Shown here one piece after another: positions 1 through 9,263 of a stretch of DNA of 64,000 bases. The number at the start of each line of letters is the position of its first letter. Position 1 is the first letter of the stretch. A program made the position numbers and the translations under genes. This stretch comes from an uncultured Acidimicrobiaceae bacterium (GTDB taxonomy: Bacteria > Actinomycetota > Acidimicrobiia > Acidimicrobiales > UBA10347): NCBI GenBank assembly GCA_905182135.1, contig CAJJAG010000001.1, positions 62,001 through 126,000 on the forward strand, read 5' to 3'. Below the pieces are notes generated by a model. That model did not search any database. It saw nothing but the letters and a program-made list of their open reading frames with translations, and was not told where the DNA came from.

Positions 1-674
1 GCGCCGACGGCACGAGGCATATCTTCGACTGGGAAGAAAGCACCCGAGAACAAGAACAACGGAAAAATGACCACTCGGCTAATCATCGGATAGACGTTCT
101 CTTGTTTCAGGCCCACGGTAAGTGCCACCAGCGGCGCTGCATGCGACCATGCCACCAGCACTGCAACAAGAGCGATAAGGACGCCGAACCAACTCGCTAT
201 CGTTCCGGCAACTGCCAGCACAAGCAGGAAAGACCCGCCTGCTACCAAGGCCCGAAAGCCGAGCCAAATCACATGAGCGACGCCAAGCTCGGCGCTGGTG
301 ATCGGGGTGGCCAACACCGCCTGGTACACACCGCCCCAACGCAACATGCCCATGGTCGCCCACAGGCTCTCGGTCGCTGCGACTTGCATGGCTGTCACGA
401 TCAGCACGCCAGGGCCGATGTAGTCCAGATACGAGTCGACACCCAACGCTGCGAGTTCTACATCATCGATTTGTGATCCAAGGCCCGCACCGATGGCGAA
501 CAGGAAAAGAGTAGGAGAGGCCAGCCCGGCTGCCAGGCTCGATCCCCAAGCGCGCCGCGTCCGGTGCAGCTGATGTAAGAAGACGGCCGACATAGCGGCC
601 CAGCGAGTGGTGCGAAACTGAGGTGTCTGAGCCGTGGGTTGCGCTAAACCTTCGCGAGCCGGAGTCGCCGTCAT
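1..674 (-). CDS. ABC-2 type exporter permease, partial (C-terminus beyond the window)
   Basis: Reading leftward from an ATG at 674, one open frame runs to the window edge, about 224 codons without a stop. After a polar N-terminus it encodes hydrophobic segments typical of ABC-2 permeases of the DrrB/NodJ type; the last visible part (FLFSGAFFPVEDMP) resembles the conserved ABC-2 motif near the C-terminus. Its ATG overlaps the TGA of the ATPase gene (ATGA at 671-674), so the two are probably translationally coupled and form one exporter. The substrate cannot be told. The gene is cut by the window edge, not truncated by mutation. Confidence 0.85.
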   Translation of the reverse strand, partial: MTATPAREGLAQPTAQTPQFRTTRWAAMSAVFLHQLHRTRRAWGSSLAAGLASPTLFLFAIGAGLGSQIDDVELAALGVDSYLDYIGPGVLIVTAMQVAATESLWATMGMLRWGGVYQAVLATPITSAELGVAHVIWLGFRALVAGGSFLLVLAVAGTIASWFGVLIALVAVLVAWSHAAPLVALTVGLKQENVYPMISRVVIFPLFLFSGAFFPVEDMPRAVG

Positions 675-1621
675 TCGACGAGGCTGCGGCCGGTCAATGT
701 CAAGAAGACGTCTTCAAGAGACGAGCGGCGCACATAGGTTCCAAGCGGGTGCACGCCGCTCGCACGTAGGTGTGTAATAAGCGCATCTCCATCGTTCGCG
801 TACACAAGATGTCGATCGGGCAGTTCATCAATCCGGAGCCCCGCTTCTGAAGCCACCTGCGCAAGACCCGCAGCATTGTGTTCATCATCGTCGAATCGAA
901 GTTCAACAACCTCTCGAGTGGTGTGCTTGGAGATCAACTCTGATGGTGAACCCTCGGCCACGATGACGCCGTTGTCCATAATTACGAGACGGTCAGCGAG
1001 CTGCTCAGCCTCGTCCATGTAGTGGGTGGTGAGCAGCAGCGTCACACCTTGTTCTTTCAGGCGATACAAGCGTTCCCAAAGCAGATGCCGAGCTTGGGGG
1101 TCAAGCCCCGTGGTCGGCTCGTCAAGCAGGAGCATCTCCGGGTCATTGACCAGCGCTCGCGCAATAGTTAGCCGCCGTTTCATGCCACCCGAAAGCGGCT
1201 CCACCTTGCTGTCGCCGCGATCGCCAAGCTGCATGAAGTCCAGAAGCTGATCGGCCTTGGCTCGGGTCTGCTTCCACGGCACTCCGAAGTAACGCTGATA
1301 GATCATCAAGTTTTCGCGGGCCGTCAGATCGACATCCAGGATGTCTTCTTGGGGTACCACTCCGAGCCGGCTACGGATCTGACGGCCGTCGGTTTCAGGG
1401 TCGAGCCCAAAGACCTGCAAGCACCCGCCTGTGCGAGGGCTCACGGTACTGACCATCTTCATAGTCGAACTCTTGCCAGCGCCGTTTGGCCCCAGGACAC
1501 CGAAGGTCTGGCCCGGCTCCACAGAGAAACTAATACCATCTACGGCAACAAACTCGCCGAAATGTTTTGTGAGCCCTTCGGCCACTAACGGTCGGTCCAC
1601 GACTGCCCACATTACTCCCAC
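671..1621 (-). CDS. ABC transporter ATP-binding protein (DrrA/NodI-like)
   Basis: Cytoplasmic ATPase that powers the ABC-2 permease encoded just downstream. Seen in the 316-residue product: Walker A GPNGAGKS at about 44-51, signature LSGGM at 143-147, Walker B LLLDEP near 164-169 and the H-loop His at about 200. The C-terminal extension after residue 230 is typical of DrrA-like drug or lipid exporters. The start is uncertain; an internal ATG three codons later (MWAVVDRP) is equally possible. The substrate is not deducible from sequence. Confidence 0.92.
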   Translation of the reverse strand: MGVMWAVVDRPLVAEGLTKHFGEFVAVDGISFSVEPGQTFGVLGPNGAGKSSTMKMVSTVSPRTGGCLQVFGLDPETDGRQIRSRLGVVPQEDILDVDLTARENLMIYQRYFGVPWKQTRAKADQLLDFMQLGDRGDSKVEPLSGGMKRRLTIARALVNDPEMLLLDEPTTGLDPQARHLLWERLYRLKEQGVTLLLTTHYMDEAEQLADRLVIMDNGVIVAEGSPSELISKHTTREVVELRFDDDEHNAAGLAQVASEAGLRIDELPDRHLVYANDGDALITHLRASGVHPLGTYVRRSSLEDVFLTLTGRSLVE

Positions 1622-1722
1622 CAGCCACCTCGACTTGCCGCTTTAGCTAGCCCTTCGCAACTCGGGACTTCGACGTGGCCATACACGCGTCCCCCGGGAG
1701 ATCCTCGCAGTAGGGTCATTCG

Positions 1723-2496
1723 GTGACTGACAAGCACGCGCCAATCCTGGACTTTGATCCCGCTATTGCTGCAATCATCGAACCTCAAGAGCTGCACCCA
1801 GCGATCGAAGGCCTTCCTCATCGTTGCGTCATCACATGGATGGGCGACGCCTTCTCCCAATTCGAGAACAGCCACGACGTGACCGAGCGTCATCGATTCA
1901 CGCTCGAGACCGTAGTGAATCCGATCTACGAGTTCGATGTCGAAGGCGAGAAGATCCTGGTCACCATGGCGAACGTTGGAGCGCCAGCTGCTGCGGCCCT
2001 GTTCGAAGCTCTGATAGCTATTGGTTGCACTGACTTCGTTGCCATCGGGTCATCTGGCGGGCTGGTTCCCGAGCTGCCTCCTGGCACCGTAGTTGTACCT
2101 GACGCTGCGATCCGCGACGAGGGCGTCTCGTACCACTACGCCCCCGCATCGCTCATGGCGTACCCCGATCCCGGCATGCAGACGACCGTGCACGATGCCT
2201 ACCAAGCAGCTGGCAATCGAGTCGCACGCGGTATCGCCTGGACTACCGATGCGTTCTACCGCGAGACCTCGGCCAAGGTTGCCCAGCGGGTTGCCCAGGG
2301 CGCGATCGCTGTGGACATGGAACTGGCCTCGCTCGCTGCGATCGCATCATTTCGAAACGTGCGCCTGGGACACGCGCTTTATCTCGCCGACACGCTGCAT
2401 AGCGAGCAATGGGACCCCACCGAACTCGTCGATCGCGACACCGCTTTCCGCTATCAACTCCTGCTCACGGCGACCCGCGCCTGCGCGACGCTGTAA
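1723..2496 (+). CDS. Nucleoside phosphorylase (PNP/UDP family)
   Basis: Predicted phosphorolytic cleavage of a purine or pyrimidine nucleoside to free base and ribose-1-phosphate in the cytoplasm. The 257-residue protein has the family's glycine-rich phosphate/ribose stretch (GSSGGLVPE near 109-117) and the ribose-binding motif VDMELASL at 197-204, as in uridine phosphorylases. It starts at GTG 1723. An MFS transporter gene follows after 12 bases, so salvage of an imported nucleoside is a reasonable inference. The base preference (uridine, purine or methylthioadenosine) is not settled by what can be seen. Confidence 0.85.
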   Translation: MTDKHAPILDFDPAIAAIIEPQELHPAIEGLPHRCVITWMGDAFSQFENSHDVTERHRFTLETVVNPIYEFDVEGEKILVTMANVGAPAAAALFEALIAIGCTDFVAIGSSGGLVPELPPGTVVVPDAAIRDEGVSYHYAPASLMAYPDPGMQTTVHDAYQAAGNRVARGIAWTTDAFYRETSAKVAQRVAQGAIAVDMELASLAAIASFRNVRLGHALYLADTLHSEQWDPTELVDRDTAFRYQLLLTATRACATL

Positions 2497-2508
2497 GCGC
2501 ACGCTGTC

Positions 2509-3747
2509 ATGCTCTCACCCCGATCAGCGCGCCGCCCAGACGCGTTCTACGGCTGGCACATGCTGCTGTTCTGCACCATCGTGCGCGGCTTCACAGCACC
2601 GGGCCAGACGATCGGGGTATCTGCCTTTACCGACGACCTCATCGAGTCACTAGGAACCTCGCGGTCTGCGGTAGCTACTGCATATATGGTTGGCACGCTC
2701 ACAGGAGCGGTGGCACTGCCCTTCGTTGGGCGCTGGGCCGATCGCACCGGCGTGAAGCACACTCTGACCATCGTCTCCGTCGGCTTCGCCGCTGCGGTGG
2801 CGCTGACCGGCACGGTGCAGAACATCGTGATGCTTGCGATCGCATTCGTAGGGCTCCGCATGCTTGGGCAAGGCTCACTCAGCCTGATTGGTTCCCAGGG
2901 CGTCGTGATGTGGTTCGAAAGGCGACGCGGTTTCGCTCTGGCCTTGAACACCATGGGCACTGTCGCCATCCTGTCACTCGCTCCACTGACCTTTGCTGCC
3001 CTCATCCGAGCATTTGGATGGCGAAGCACCTGGGTGATCCTGGGTGCAGTCGTTGCCATAACGCTTGTCCCCATTGCCCGATTCGCGATCGTTGATCGCC
3101 CCGAGCAAATTGACCAGGTCCCTGACGGCAAAGCCAGTGATCAGCCAGCAAACCTCATCCGCGGTCGTTCGTACACCGTGTCCGAGGCAATACGCACGCC
3201 TGCATTCTGGACGCTCACTGCCGTCGGATTCATGGCGGGTGCGGTAAGCACCGCTCTCACTTTCCACAACACCGACCTGCTCGGCGAACAGGGCTTAACA
3301 AAGACTCAGGCTGCGGCTATTTTTATCCCCCAACTCATCGGCAGCGTGTCGAGCAGCTTCGTCGTCGGCTCGCTCACCGACCGGCTGCCGGCTCGACCCC
3401 TCATGTTCTTTGGTGGGGCCATGCTTGGCCTTGGCACGTTCCTGGCAACAGTCGCGGAACCTGGCGTTATGGCAGCACTCTACGGCCTGGCCTTGGGCCT
3501 GGGCGGCGGCGCCATTGGCGCCCTGTCCGGCGCTCTTTATCCGAAATGGTTTGGGATCGAACACATTGGTTCAATCAAGGGCATAGCCACCACCGCTGGC
3601 GTTGGGGCATCGGCCATCGGCCCGCTCATCCTGTCTATCGGCAACGACTTCTCCAATTCCTACGAACCCATCGTCATTGCGTGCGCTATCGCCTCAGTCG
3701 TCGTCGCTCTCGTCGCTTTGGTCGTACCAACTCCCGCCCGCACCTAG
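2509..3747 (+). CDS. MFS transporter, 12 TM type
   Basis: Inner-membrane major facilitator of 412 residues with two halves of about six hydrophobic segments separated by a polar loop near residues 195-225. The first-loop motif GRWADRTGVKH, around residues 73-83, is the MFS motif A. It lies 12 bases downstream of the nucleoside phosphorylase gene and on the same strand, so co-transcription is likely and the substrate may be a nucleoside or base. Oxalate/formate-type or sugar transporters look similar, so the substrate remains an inference. Confidence 0.85.
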   Translation: MLSPRSARRPDAFYGWHMLLFCTIVRGFTAPGQTIGVSAFTDDLIESLGTSRSAVATAYMVGTLTGAVALPFVGRWADRTGVKHTLTIVSVGFAAAVALTGTVQNIVMLAIAFVGLRMLGQGSLSLIGSQGVVMWFERRRGFALALNTMGTVAILSLAPLTFAALIRAFGWRSTWVILGAVVAITLVPIARFAIVDRPEQIDQVPDGKASDQPANLIRGRSYTVSEAIRTPAFWTLTAVGFMAGAVSTALTFHNTDLLGEQGLTKTQAAAIFIPQLIGSVSSSFVVGSLTDRLPARPLMFFGGAMLGLGTFLATVAEPGVMAALYGLALGLGGGAIGALSGALYPKWFGIEHIGSIKGIATTAGVGASAIGPLILSIGNDFSNSYEPIVIACAIASVVVALVALVVPTPART

Positions 3748-3763
3748 ACGGTCAATTGCTCCC

Positions 3764-3883
3764 GTGTTAGGCAGCGAGACCCTCATCTTGACGGCCCTGT
3801 GCGGACATGGACACCTCGGCCTTGCCCCATACAAGTCGCCCGTAGCAGGCAAGATGGTCGGCGAGTACGTGAGCGACGAGTAG
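3764..3883 (+). pseudogene. Remnant of a TrpB-like PLP enzyme, C-terminus only
   Basis: A 39-codon frame ending in TAG at 3881-3883 encodes LILTALCGHGHLGLAPY followed by a short acidic tail. This resembles the C-terminal end of tryptophan synthase beta-like (TrpB2) proteins, where a T-A-L-C/S-G-H-G-H segment precedes the final helix. Nothing upstream in the same frame continues the enzyme, because that DNA is the end of the MFS gene. I therefore read it as a stub left by a deletion. The family match is from memory of the motif and was not searched. Confidence 0.5.
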
Positions 3884-3959
3884 GTCACCGCAGCTATCGC
3901 GACGACGCCTCAGTTCTAACGTGTAATCCACTGCTTCGTCTCAGGGGAAGCGCCTCGGA

Positions 3960-4328
3960 TTAGCCCAGCAGGCCAGTCGTAGCGGCAGAATCGAGATACT
4001 CATCGGTTCGGGTGATCTTGCCATCCTCGTTGAACTGCACCACGACACAAAGATCGATCCGCACAACCCGACCGTCTGGCTTGGTGAACACCGCATCATG
4101 CATTTCGGTGATGTTCGATTTGCCACCTACCCGTCGGACGTTCTCGTAACGCAAAGTGGTGCCGTCGGCGGTCAGCCTCGGCAGCGTCTTCATCGCTTGA
4201 TCGATTGACTGTTCCGGACCCACGTTCTGCTTCATCACTGCGTCGTCGGCGAACATCGAGCGAAACGTCGCCCAGTCGTTCGCCTCGGCGGCGGCAAAGG
4301 TTCTGTCGAGAATCGCATCAAGAGGCAT
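3960..4328 (-). CDS. NTF2/SnoaL-like small protein
   Basis: A 122-residue protein with the length and pattern of the NTF2-like fold. It has an N-terminal helix (LDAILDRTFAAAEANDW), the 'FADDAV' turn, then strands such as VVRIDLCVVVQF and a closing DGKITRTDEYLD, the usual C-terminal strand motif of SnoaL-like proteins. Members include isomerases, hydratases and binding proteins, so no reaction is assigned. I place the start at ATG 4328 because the fold begins there; an upstream ATG at 4388 would add 20 residues unlike the family. Confidence 0.75.
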   Translation of the reverse strand: MPLDAILDRTFAAAEANDWATFRSMFADDAVMKQNVGPEQSIDQAMKTLPRLTADGTTLRYENVRRVGGKSNITEMHDAVFTKPDGRVVRIDLCVVVQFNEDGKITRTDEYLDSAATTGLLG

Positions 4329-4544
4329 ACGTTCAACTCTAGGAACCTTCGCCACCACACTCAAACTGGACTCCAAGGCATCCACCAATCTGGATGACCG
4401 ACGTGAGGTACCGACTGATGATGAGTGGCTCCGGTGCCATCATCTACAACATCAAAGGACCGCTTGCTGGGGCTGGCTTCATCCTGTGAACAGCTCACGT
4501 TTCCGGCGCTTCTGGCAAACCGTTTCCTGACCTGCAAAGGCTGA

Positions 4545-5111
4545 TTACTCGCGATGCGCCACCGAAACGACATAGTCGCTGTCTTCAAACGGATCCCCGA
4601 ACCAACTGCTGAAGCGGGCGAATGGTTCCAAGCCAGCGTTCCGAAGCCAGCCGTCCCATGCGCTCGTCGAGACACCACGCGCCAACGAGAAGCCAGCGAT
4701 CAGATACCCGCCTGCGCCGACATGGCGTGCTGCACCCGCGACACAGGCCCCTTCGGTTCCCGGCTCGACAAACAGGATCACATTCCCGGCCATGACAACC
4801 ACGTCGAAGGTACGACCTAGGTTCAATGAACCAAGATCCGATTCCACCCACGCCAACTCGGGTGCCTTAACGTGTGCCTGGGCCAGCATCTGAGCGTCGA
4901 TGTCGCTACCGACGACGTCGAGCCCACGAGCAGCGAGTTCAATGGCAACTCGTCCGGTTCCGCACCCTGCGTCGAGAACCGACACAGGTGCGAACCTGGC
5001 GACAAAGTCAGCCTCACCGTGTGGATTCTCCCCATCCTTGACCATCTGCTGCCATTTGTCGTCGTAGCTCGGCGCTCTGGCGCCGTCCCAACGGGACACG
5101 TTTTCAACCAA
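4545..5111 (-). CDS. Class I SAM-dependent methyltransferase
   Basis: A 188-residue Rossmann methyltransferase. Motif I is VLDAGCGTGR at about residues 46-55, with the acidic ribose-binding residue in GSDID about 20 residues later and a motif III-like GGYLIAGF. It starts at TTG 5111, overlapping the end of the P450 gene by 8 bases, so translation is coupled to it; GTG 5099 is an alternative start. As the last gene of the leftward aromatic cluster it might methylate a catechol or phenol, but that is only inference from position. Confidence 0.85.
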   Translation of the reverse strand: MVENVSRWDGARAPSYDDKWQQMVKDGENPHGEADFVARFAPVSVLDAGCGTGRVAIELAARGLDVVGSDIDAQMLAQAHVKAPELAWVESDLGSLNLGRTFDVVVMAGNVILFVEPGTEGACVAGAARHVGAGGYLIAGFSLARGVSTSAWDGWLRNAGLEPFARFSSWFGDPFEDSDYVVSVAHRE

Positions 5112-6390
5112 CGGGAGTGAACTCGACGTTGAGGTGCTTGATGCCGTTGATGAAGTTCGAGCGCAGGTAGTCCGGCTCGCCGACCACCGACATGTCAGGC
5201 AACTGGATCAGCAGCTCTCGGAACAACATAGTGATTTGGCGCCGAGCGAGGTGGGCCCCCAAGCAGAAGTGCGGACCAGGACCGCCGAACCCAATTTGGC
5301 TAGAATTATCACGACTGATGTCGAATTCGTGCGGGTTTTCGAATACCGATTCATCACGATTACCCGACCCGTACCAAAGAACAATCTTGTCGCCTGCGTT
5401 CAGTTCTTGATTGCCGAGCATGGTGCCGTCGGTGGTTACGGTTCGGCGGAAGTGCATCACCGGCGAGGCCATGCGGACGATCTCTTCGACCGCGTTGGGC
5501 ATATACGCATCGAGGTCGCTCATAAGCAACGCACGCTGTTCGGGATTGTCGGTGAGCAGCTTGATGCCATGACTGATGCTGTTGCGGGTGGTTTCGTTCC
5601 CCGCAACGCACAGCAGGATGAAGAACGACCCGATCTCCTCGTCGGTCAGCTTCTCGCCATCAAACTCGGCATTCAGCAACGCGGTAGTCAGGTCATCAGC
5701 TGGATTCTGCTGACGTTCAGCGGCCAGGTCTTTCATGATCTCAGCAAGGCTTGCGCCCGCAAGCAAAAGCGCCTCGACGGGGTTCGACCCCTCGGGTATG
5801 TATTCGGGGTCGCCATTTGACAAGATGATGTTGGATTGTTCGAAGACGGTGTCGTATTTATCCTCGGCGATACCCATCAGGTCACAGATCATCGCGAGTG
5901 GAAGCCGGGAAGCGATTTCTGTGACGAAGTCGCATTCGCCCTTCGACGCCACCGAGGCGACAATGTGAGCAGCCTTAACTGCAATGATCTCCTCGATCTG
6001 CTGAATGACTCGGGGCGTGAATGCCCGGGACACGATGCCCCGCATGCGAGCGTGCTTCGGGTCGTCCATATTGATCATGTTGCCGAAGAACTCGTTGAAT
6101 TCAGGAGGGAGGTCGGCGATGTTGCTGCCGTGCCCCGAACAGAAAAGTTCAGGCTTGCGGCTCGCCTCGACGATCTCTGCGTGTCGAACAACCGAGTAAT
6201 AGCCAGGCCCTGGGGGGATCAATACCTCACCGTCGAGTTCTAACGCTCGTTCGTTCGAGAAGTACATGCCATCGAGTTGCCGCAAGTGGTGGAACACACC
6301 TTCGCGGACGGCATGGGGACGGGTCCAAAATCCTTCCACGTCACTGATGGTGTCGGCGTCGTAGGTCGCTGAGAGATCGGGCTGCATCAC
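5104..6390 (-). CDS. Cytochrome P450 (class I bacterial type)
   Basis: A soluble heme monooxygenase of 428 residues. Seen: I-helix oxygen-activation motif AGNETT at 263-268, K-helix ExxR as EIVR at 303-306, and the heme loop FGGPGPHFCLG with the thiolate Cys at 376. The sequence style resembles the actinobacterial CYP125/CYP142 group that oxidises sterol side chains, but it sits in an aromatic catabolic cluster. It overlaps the following methyltransferase gene by 8 bases and lies 92 bases downstream of the extradiol dioxygenase gene. No ferredoxin or reductase gene is adjacent. Confidence 0.93.
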   Translation of the reverse strand: MMQPDLSATYDADTISDVEGFWTRPHAVREGVFHHLRQLDGMYFSNERALELDGEVLIPPGPGYYSVVRHAEIVEASRKPELFCSGHGSNIADLPPEFNEFFGNMINMDDPKHARMRGIVSRAFTPRVIQQIEEIIAVKAAHIVASVASKGECDFVTEIASRLPLAMICDLMGIAEDKYDTVFEQSNIILSNGDPEYIPEGSNPVEALLLAGASLAEIMKDLAAERQQNPADDLTTALLNAEFDGEKLTDEEIGSFFILLCVAGNETTRNSISHGIKLLTDNPEQRALLMSDLDAYMPNAVEEIVRMASPVMHFRRTVTTDGTMLGNQELNAGDKIVLWYGSGNRDESVFENPHEFDISRDNSSQIGFGGPGPHFCLGAHLARRQITMLFRELLIQLPDMSVVGEPDYLRSNFINGIKHLNVEFTPVG

Positions 6391-6482
6391 GGCATCCTAG
6401 GAGATGTTCAATAACGACTGCATCCGCAACGGCCGAGATCTTGAACAATCAGCCGACGACTACCCCGCTTTGACCTGGGGGA

Positions 6483-7331
6483 TCAGATCAACCGGGCAAC
6501 CCCCACGGTTGCTCCCAGATCGTAACTAGCCACAGTGCACCCCACAGCAAAGATCGGAATGGGCTCATAGAAATGCACCGTGCCCGTGGCGCCCGCCGCC
6601 GCTCCGCTCACCGTGATGAACGTTCGGATCTCGAACCCGCCTTGGCCAGCATCGGTGTAGACCGTGCCATCGTCGTAGTCGAGCAATGCATCGCGGTCGT
6701 TACGGCACCAACGATCCAGGAAGTCACGATCCCAGGGTTCATTGATCTTGCCGCTGTCCGGTGTGGCGGGCCAGTGAGAGATCCCTCCGGTACCCACTAG
6801 TGCAATCCGTTCGGGCAACGCGTCGGCCGCCCGGCGCAACGCCTCGCCAAACGCCCACGCTCGCGACAGTGGGCTAAGTGGTGGCCCTTGGCAATTGATG
6901 TTGGCCGGGATGATCGGCAGGTCGAAGTTCGGCGTCAAGAAGTGCAGAGGCACAGCAATGCCATGGTCGAACTTCCATTCTTCGGCGTAGCTGACATCGA
7001 CGGTCTGCATGACTTCCTTGATCAGCCGTTCGGACAAATCTCGATTGCCAGGGGCACGAAATTTGTCGATGCCAAGCCAGCCAGCATCCTCGATGGGGCC
7101 GTCGTAGAAGTCGGCCATGCCCAGAGCAAAAGTGGGCATGTTGTCCATGAAGAAGTTCGCGAAGTGTTCGGCAGCAATGACGACTAACGCGTCGGGTTTG
7201 GTGGCTTCGATATCGCGCCGCATCTGGTCAAACGATGCGTAGAACGCGTCGCGGACTGTCGGGTCGGCCTGGTTGGCTCGCCCGGTGATTCCGGGGGCGT
7301 GACTGCACACGCCTGCATAGACAAGTGGCAT
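6483..7331 (-). CDS. Class III (LigB-type) extradiol dioxygenase, catalytic subunit
   Basis: Fe(II) ring-cleavage dioxygenase opening a catechol next to the two hydroxyls. In the 282-residue protein the residues expected from LigB are present: His11 and His56 with Glu234 as iron ligands, and His186 (GGISHWP) as catalytic base. The length fits HpaD and MhpB. The downstream Hpa-type enzymes suggest homoprotocatechuate (3,4-dihydroxyphenylacetate) or a close analogue as substrate. A LigA-like subunit gene lies 55 bases upstream, which is not the usual HpaD arrangement, so protocatechuate- or gallate-like substrates cannot be excluded. Confidence 0.9.
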   Translation of the reverse strand: MPLVYAGVCSHAPGITGRANQADPTVRDAFYASFDQMRRDIEATKPDALVVIAAEHFANFFMDNMPTFALGMADFYDGPIEDAGWLGIDKFRAPGNRDLSERLIKEVMQTVDVSYAEEWKFDHGIAVPLHFLTPNFDLPIIPANINCQGPPLSPLSRAWAFGEALRRAADALPERIALVGTGGISHWPATPDSGKINEPWDRDFLDRWCRNDRDALLDYDDGTVYTDAGQGGFEIRTFITVSGAAAGATGTVHFYEPIPIFAVGCTVASYDLGATVGVARLI

Positions 7332-7386
7332 CAGCTCTCTCCTGTTTCGGCGCTAGTTGATTGGACCAAGGCATTCACTTTCAAGG

Positions 7387-7728
7387 TCACTCCTGGCCCA
7401 GGCTCTTGGCATGTACGTCGGTTCCTTCGTAGCCGGTCATGGCGTACACACCTTCTCGGACCGGACCGTGCGCTTGGATCCCGTCGCGCATGCGCTGGAG
7501 ATAGTCGGCCCATTCGATCTGGTGGAGCGCCGCAAAGTGCATCAAGATTTGCCCGTTCACACCAAGGTGAAACAGCATGCCGATGTCCGGGGCCGTGAGC
7601 GCGGCCCGTTCTTCATTGGTTAACTCAAAGCTTGCAATCGCAGCATCGCGATCAGCCATATAGGCCTGCTGCTTGCCCTCGTCGCGGTTTAACTCATAGA
7701 GAAACTTCTGCACGTAATACAAACTCAT
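7387..7728 (-). CDS. LigA-like small subunit of extradiol dioxygenase
   Basis: A 113-residue helical protein matching the LigA (protocatechuate 4,5-dioxygenase alpha subunit) domain: YYVQKFLYELNRD at the start, a LTNEERAALTAPD helix and the GVNGQILMHFAAL stretch. In LigAB enzymes this subunit caps the active site of the LigB-type subunit, whose gene is the next one downstream. The aldehyde dehydrogenase gene is 8 bases upstream, consistent with one transcript. It has no catalytic residues of its own; the role is structural and substrate-selecting by family knowledge. Confidence 0.88.
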   Translation of the reverse strand: MSLYYVQKFLYELNRDEGKQQAYMADRDAAIASFELTNEERAALTAPDIGMLFHLGVNGQILMHFAALHQIEWADYLQRMRDGIQAHGPVREGVYAMTGYEGTDVHAKSLGQE

Positions 7729-7736
7729 CGTGAACC

Positions 7737-9263
7737 TCAGCCGCCCAGTTTCGGCACGGCGTGAGTGTCGAACGCAATGGCGATGTTCTTAGTCTCCATA
7801 TAGAACTCGAAGCTCCAGTCGCCACCGTCACGCCCGATCCCGCTGGACTTGGTGCCACCAAACGGCGTTGGAAGGTGACGCACGTTCTGGGAATTAACCC
7901 AGATCATGCCAGCCTCAAGCGCATGCGCAACCCGATGAGCCCGACCAACGTCACGAGTCCACAAATAGCCGGCGAGCCCGTACTCGACGTCGTTTGCAAT
8001 CTTGATTGCATCGGCCTCGTCCTCGAACGGGATCGCCGTGAGTGCTGGGCCAAAAATCTCTTCTTGTGCAATGCGCATCTCGTTGGTGGCGCCGGTATAC
8101 AAAACCGGCGTGACCCAGTTACCGCCTTCGGGAGCATCAGCCCAAGTGTTTCCATAGATGACTGTTGCGCCTTCTTCCTTGGCGATGTCCTGATAACTGC
8201 AGACCTTTTCATGATGGCGAGGATGGATGAGAGGGCCAATAACCGATGACGGATCAAGTGGATGACCAACCGGCACACCCTTCATCTTCTCGGCCAGGCG
8301 CTCGGTGAACTCGTCGTAGATCGACGACTGGATCAACACCCGGCTCGAACTCGTACAGCGCTCGCCGTTCAGGCTGTAGATCATGAAGATCACCGCATCA
8401 AGTGCACGTTCAATGTCGGCATCGTCGAACACGATGACTGGGTTCTTCCCACCCAGTTCGAAGTGGACTCGCTTCAGAGTTGACGCACCTTGTGCTTGAA
8501 TCATCGAACCGGTCGATGACTCACCGACGAAAGCGATGGCCTTAATGTCGGGGTGTTCGGTCAGGCTCTTGCCTGCGGTCTCGCCCATACCGTGCACGAC
8601 ATTCAGAACACCTGGCGGCAGGCCAGCTTCGAGCGCTATCTCGGCCAGCAAGTGCGCCGTGAACGGGCTCCACTCCGCTGGCTTGTGCACAACGCTGCAT
8701 CCGGCAGCTAGTGCCGGCGCAATCTTCCACGTGCTGAGCATAAACGGGGTGTTCCATGGCGTGATGACCCCGACCGGACCGATTGGATCTCGAGTCGTGT
8801 AGTTCACATGGTCAGCAGTTGGCAGTGACTGGCCATCATTGGCGGCTGGAGCCTGGTCCGCAAAGAAGCGGAAGTTCGCAGCGCCTCGTAATGCGGCGTG
8901 ACCCATGAAGCGCATCGTCTGACCAGTATCGATGCATTCGGTGACCGCGATCTGGTGTGCCTTCTCTTCGATCAGGTCAGCGACCTTGTGCAAGATAACC
9001 TTGCGTTCAGCGCCGGACATGGCGCTCCACACGCCAAATCCCCGCACCGCGGCTTTGGCGGCCGCATCGATGTCGGCTGCGTCGCCCGACGAAACATCAC
9101 CGAGATGACGGCCGTCGATTGGCGACTGGTTCGCGAAGGTCTCACCCGACACTGACAGCATCGCCTCTCCCCCGATGAGGTGGGGTAGCGGCGCATTGGC
9201 GAAACGGGCGAGATAACCAGTGGCTGCAGCCAGATTGTCTTCGTATGTTGTGGCATTAGCCAT
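7737..9263 (-). CDS. hpaE: 5-carboxymethyl-2-hydroxymuconate semialdehyde dehydrogenase
   Basis: NAD-dependent aldehyde dehydrogenase of 508 residues that would oxidise the ring-cleavage semialdehyde to the dicarboxylate. Catalytic residues are visible: Asn171 (TPWNTPF), Glu269 in FELGGK and nucleophile Cys303 in NGERCTSS. The specific name comes from context, since it is flanked by hpaF and by the dioxygenase genes. The start ATG shares one base with the hpaF stop (TAATG), a sign of coupled translation. By sequence alone a betaine-aldehyde-type dehydrogenase would look similar. Confidence 0.88.
   Translation of the reverse strand: MANATTYEDNLAAATGYLARFANAPLPHLIGGEAMLSVSGETFANQSPIDGRHLGDVSSGDAADIDAAAKAAVRGFGVWSAMSGAERKVILHKVADLIEEKAHQIAVTECIDTGQTMRFMGHAALRGAANFRFFADQAPAANDGQSLPTADHVNYTTRDPIGPVGVITPWNTPFMLSTWKIAPALAAGCSVVHKPAEWSPFTAHLLAEIALEAGLPPGVLNVVHGMGETAGKSLTEHPDIKAIAFVGESSTGSMIQAQGASTLKRVHFELGGKNPVIVFDDADIERALDAVIFMIYSLNGERCTSSSRVLIQSSIYDEFTERLAEKMKGVPVGHPLDPSSVIGPLIHPRHHEKVCSYQDIAKEEGATVIYGNTWADAPEGGNWVTPVLYTGATNEMRIAQEEIFGPALTAIPFEDEADAIKIANDVEYGLAGYLWTRDVGRAHRVAHALEAGMIWVNSQNVRHLPTPFGGTKSSGIGRDGGDWSFEFYMETKNIAIAFDTHAVPKLGG

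Noticed and set aside
79..476. Two overlapping ORFs at the left edge
   Set aside because: They lie out of frame inside the ABC permease gene, which is open across the whole region.
5134..6243. Long plus-strand ORFs opposite the P450
   Set aside because: Antisense shadows of a gene with unmistakable P450 motifs.
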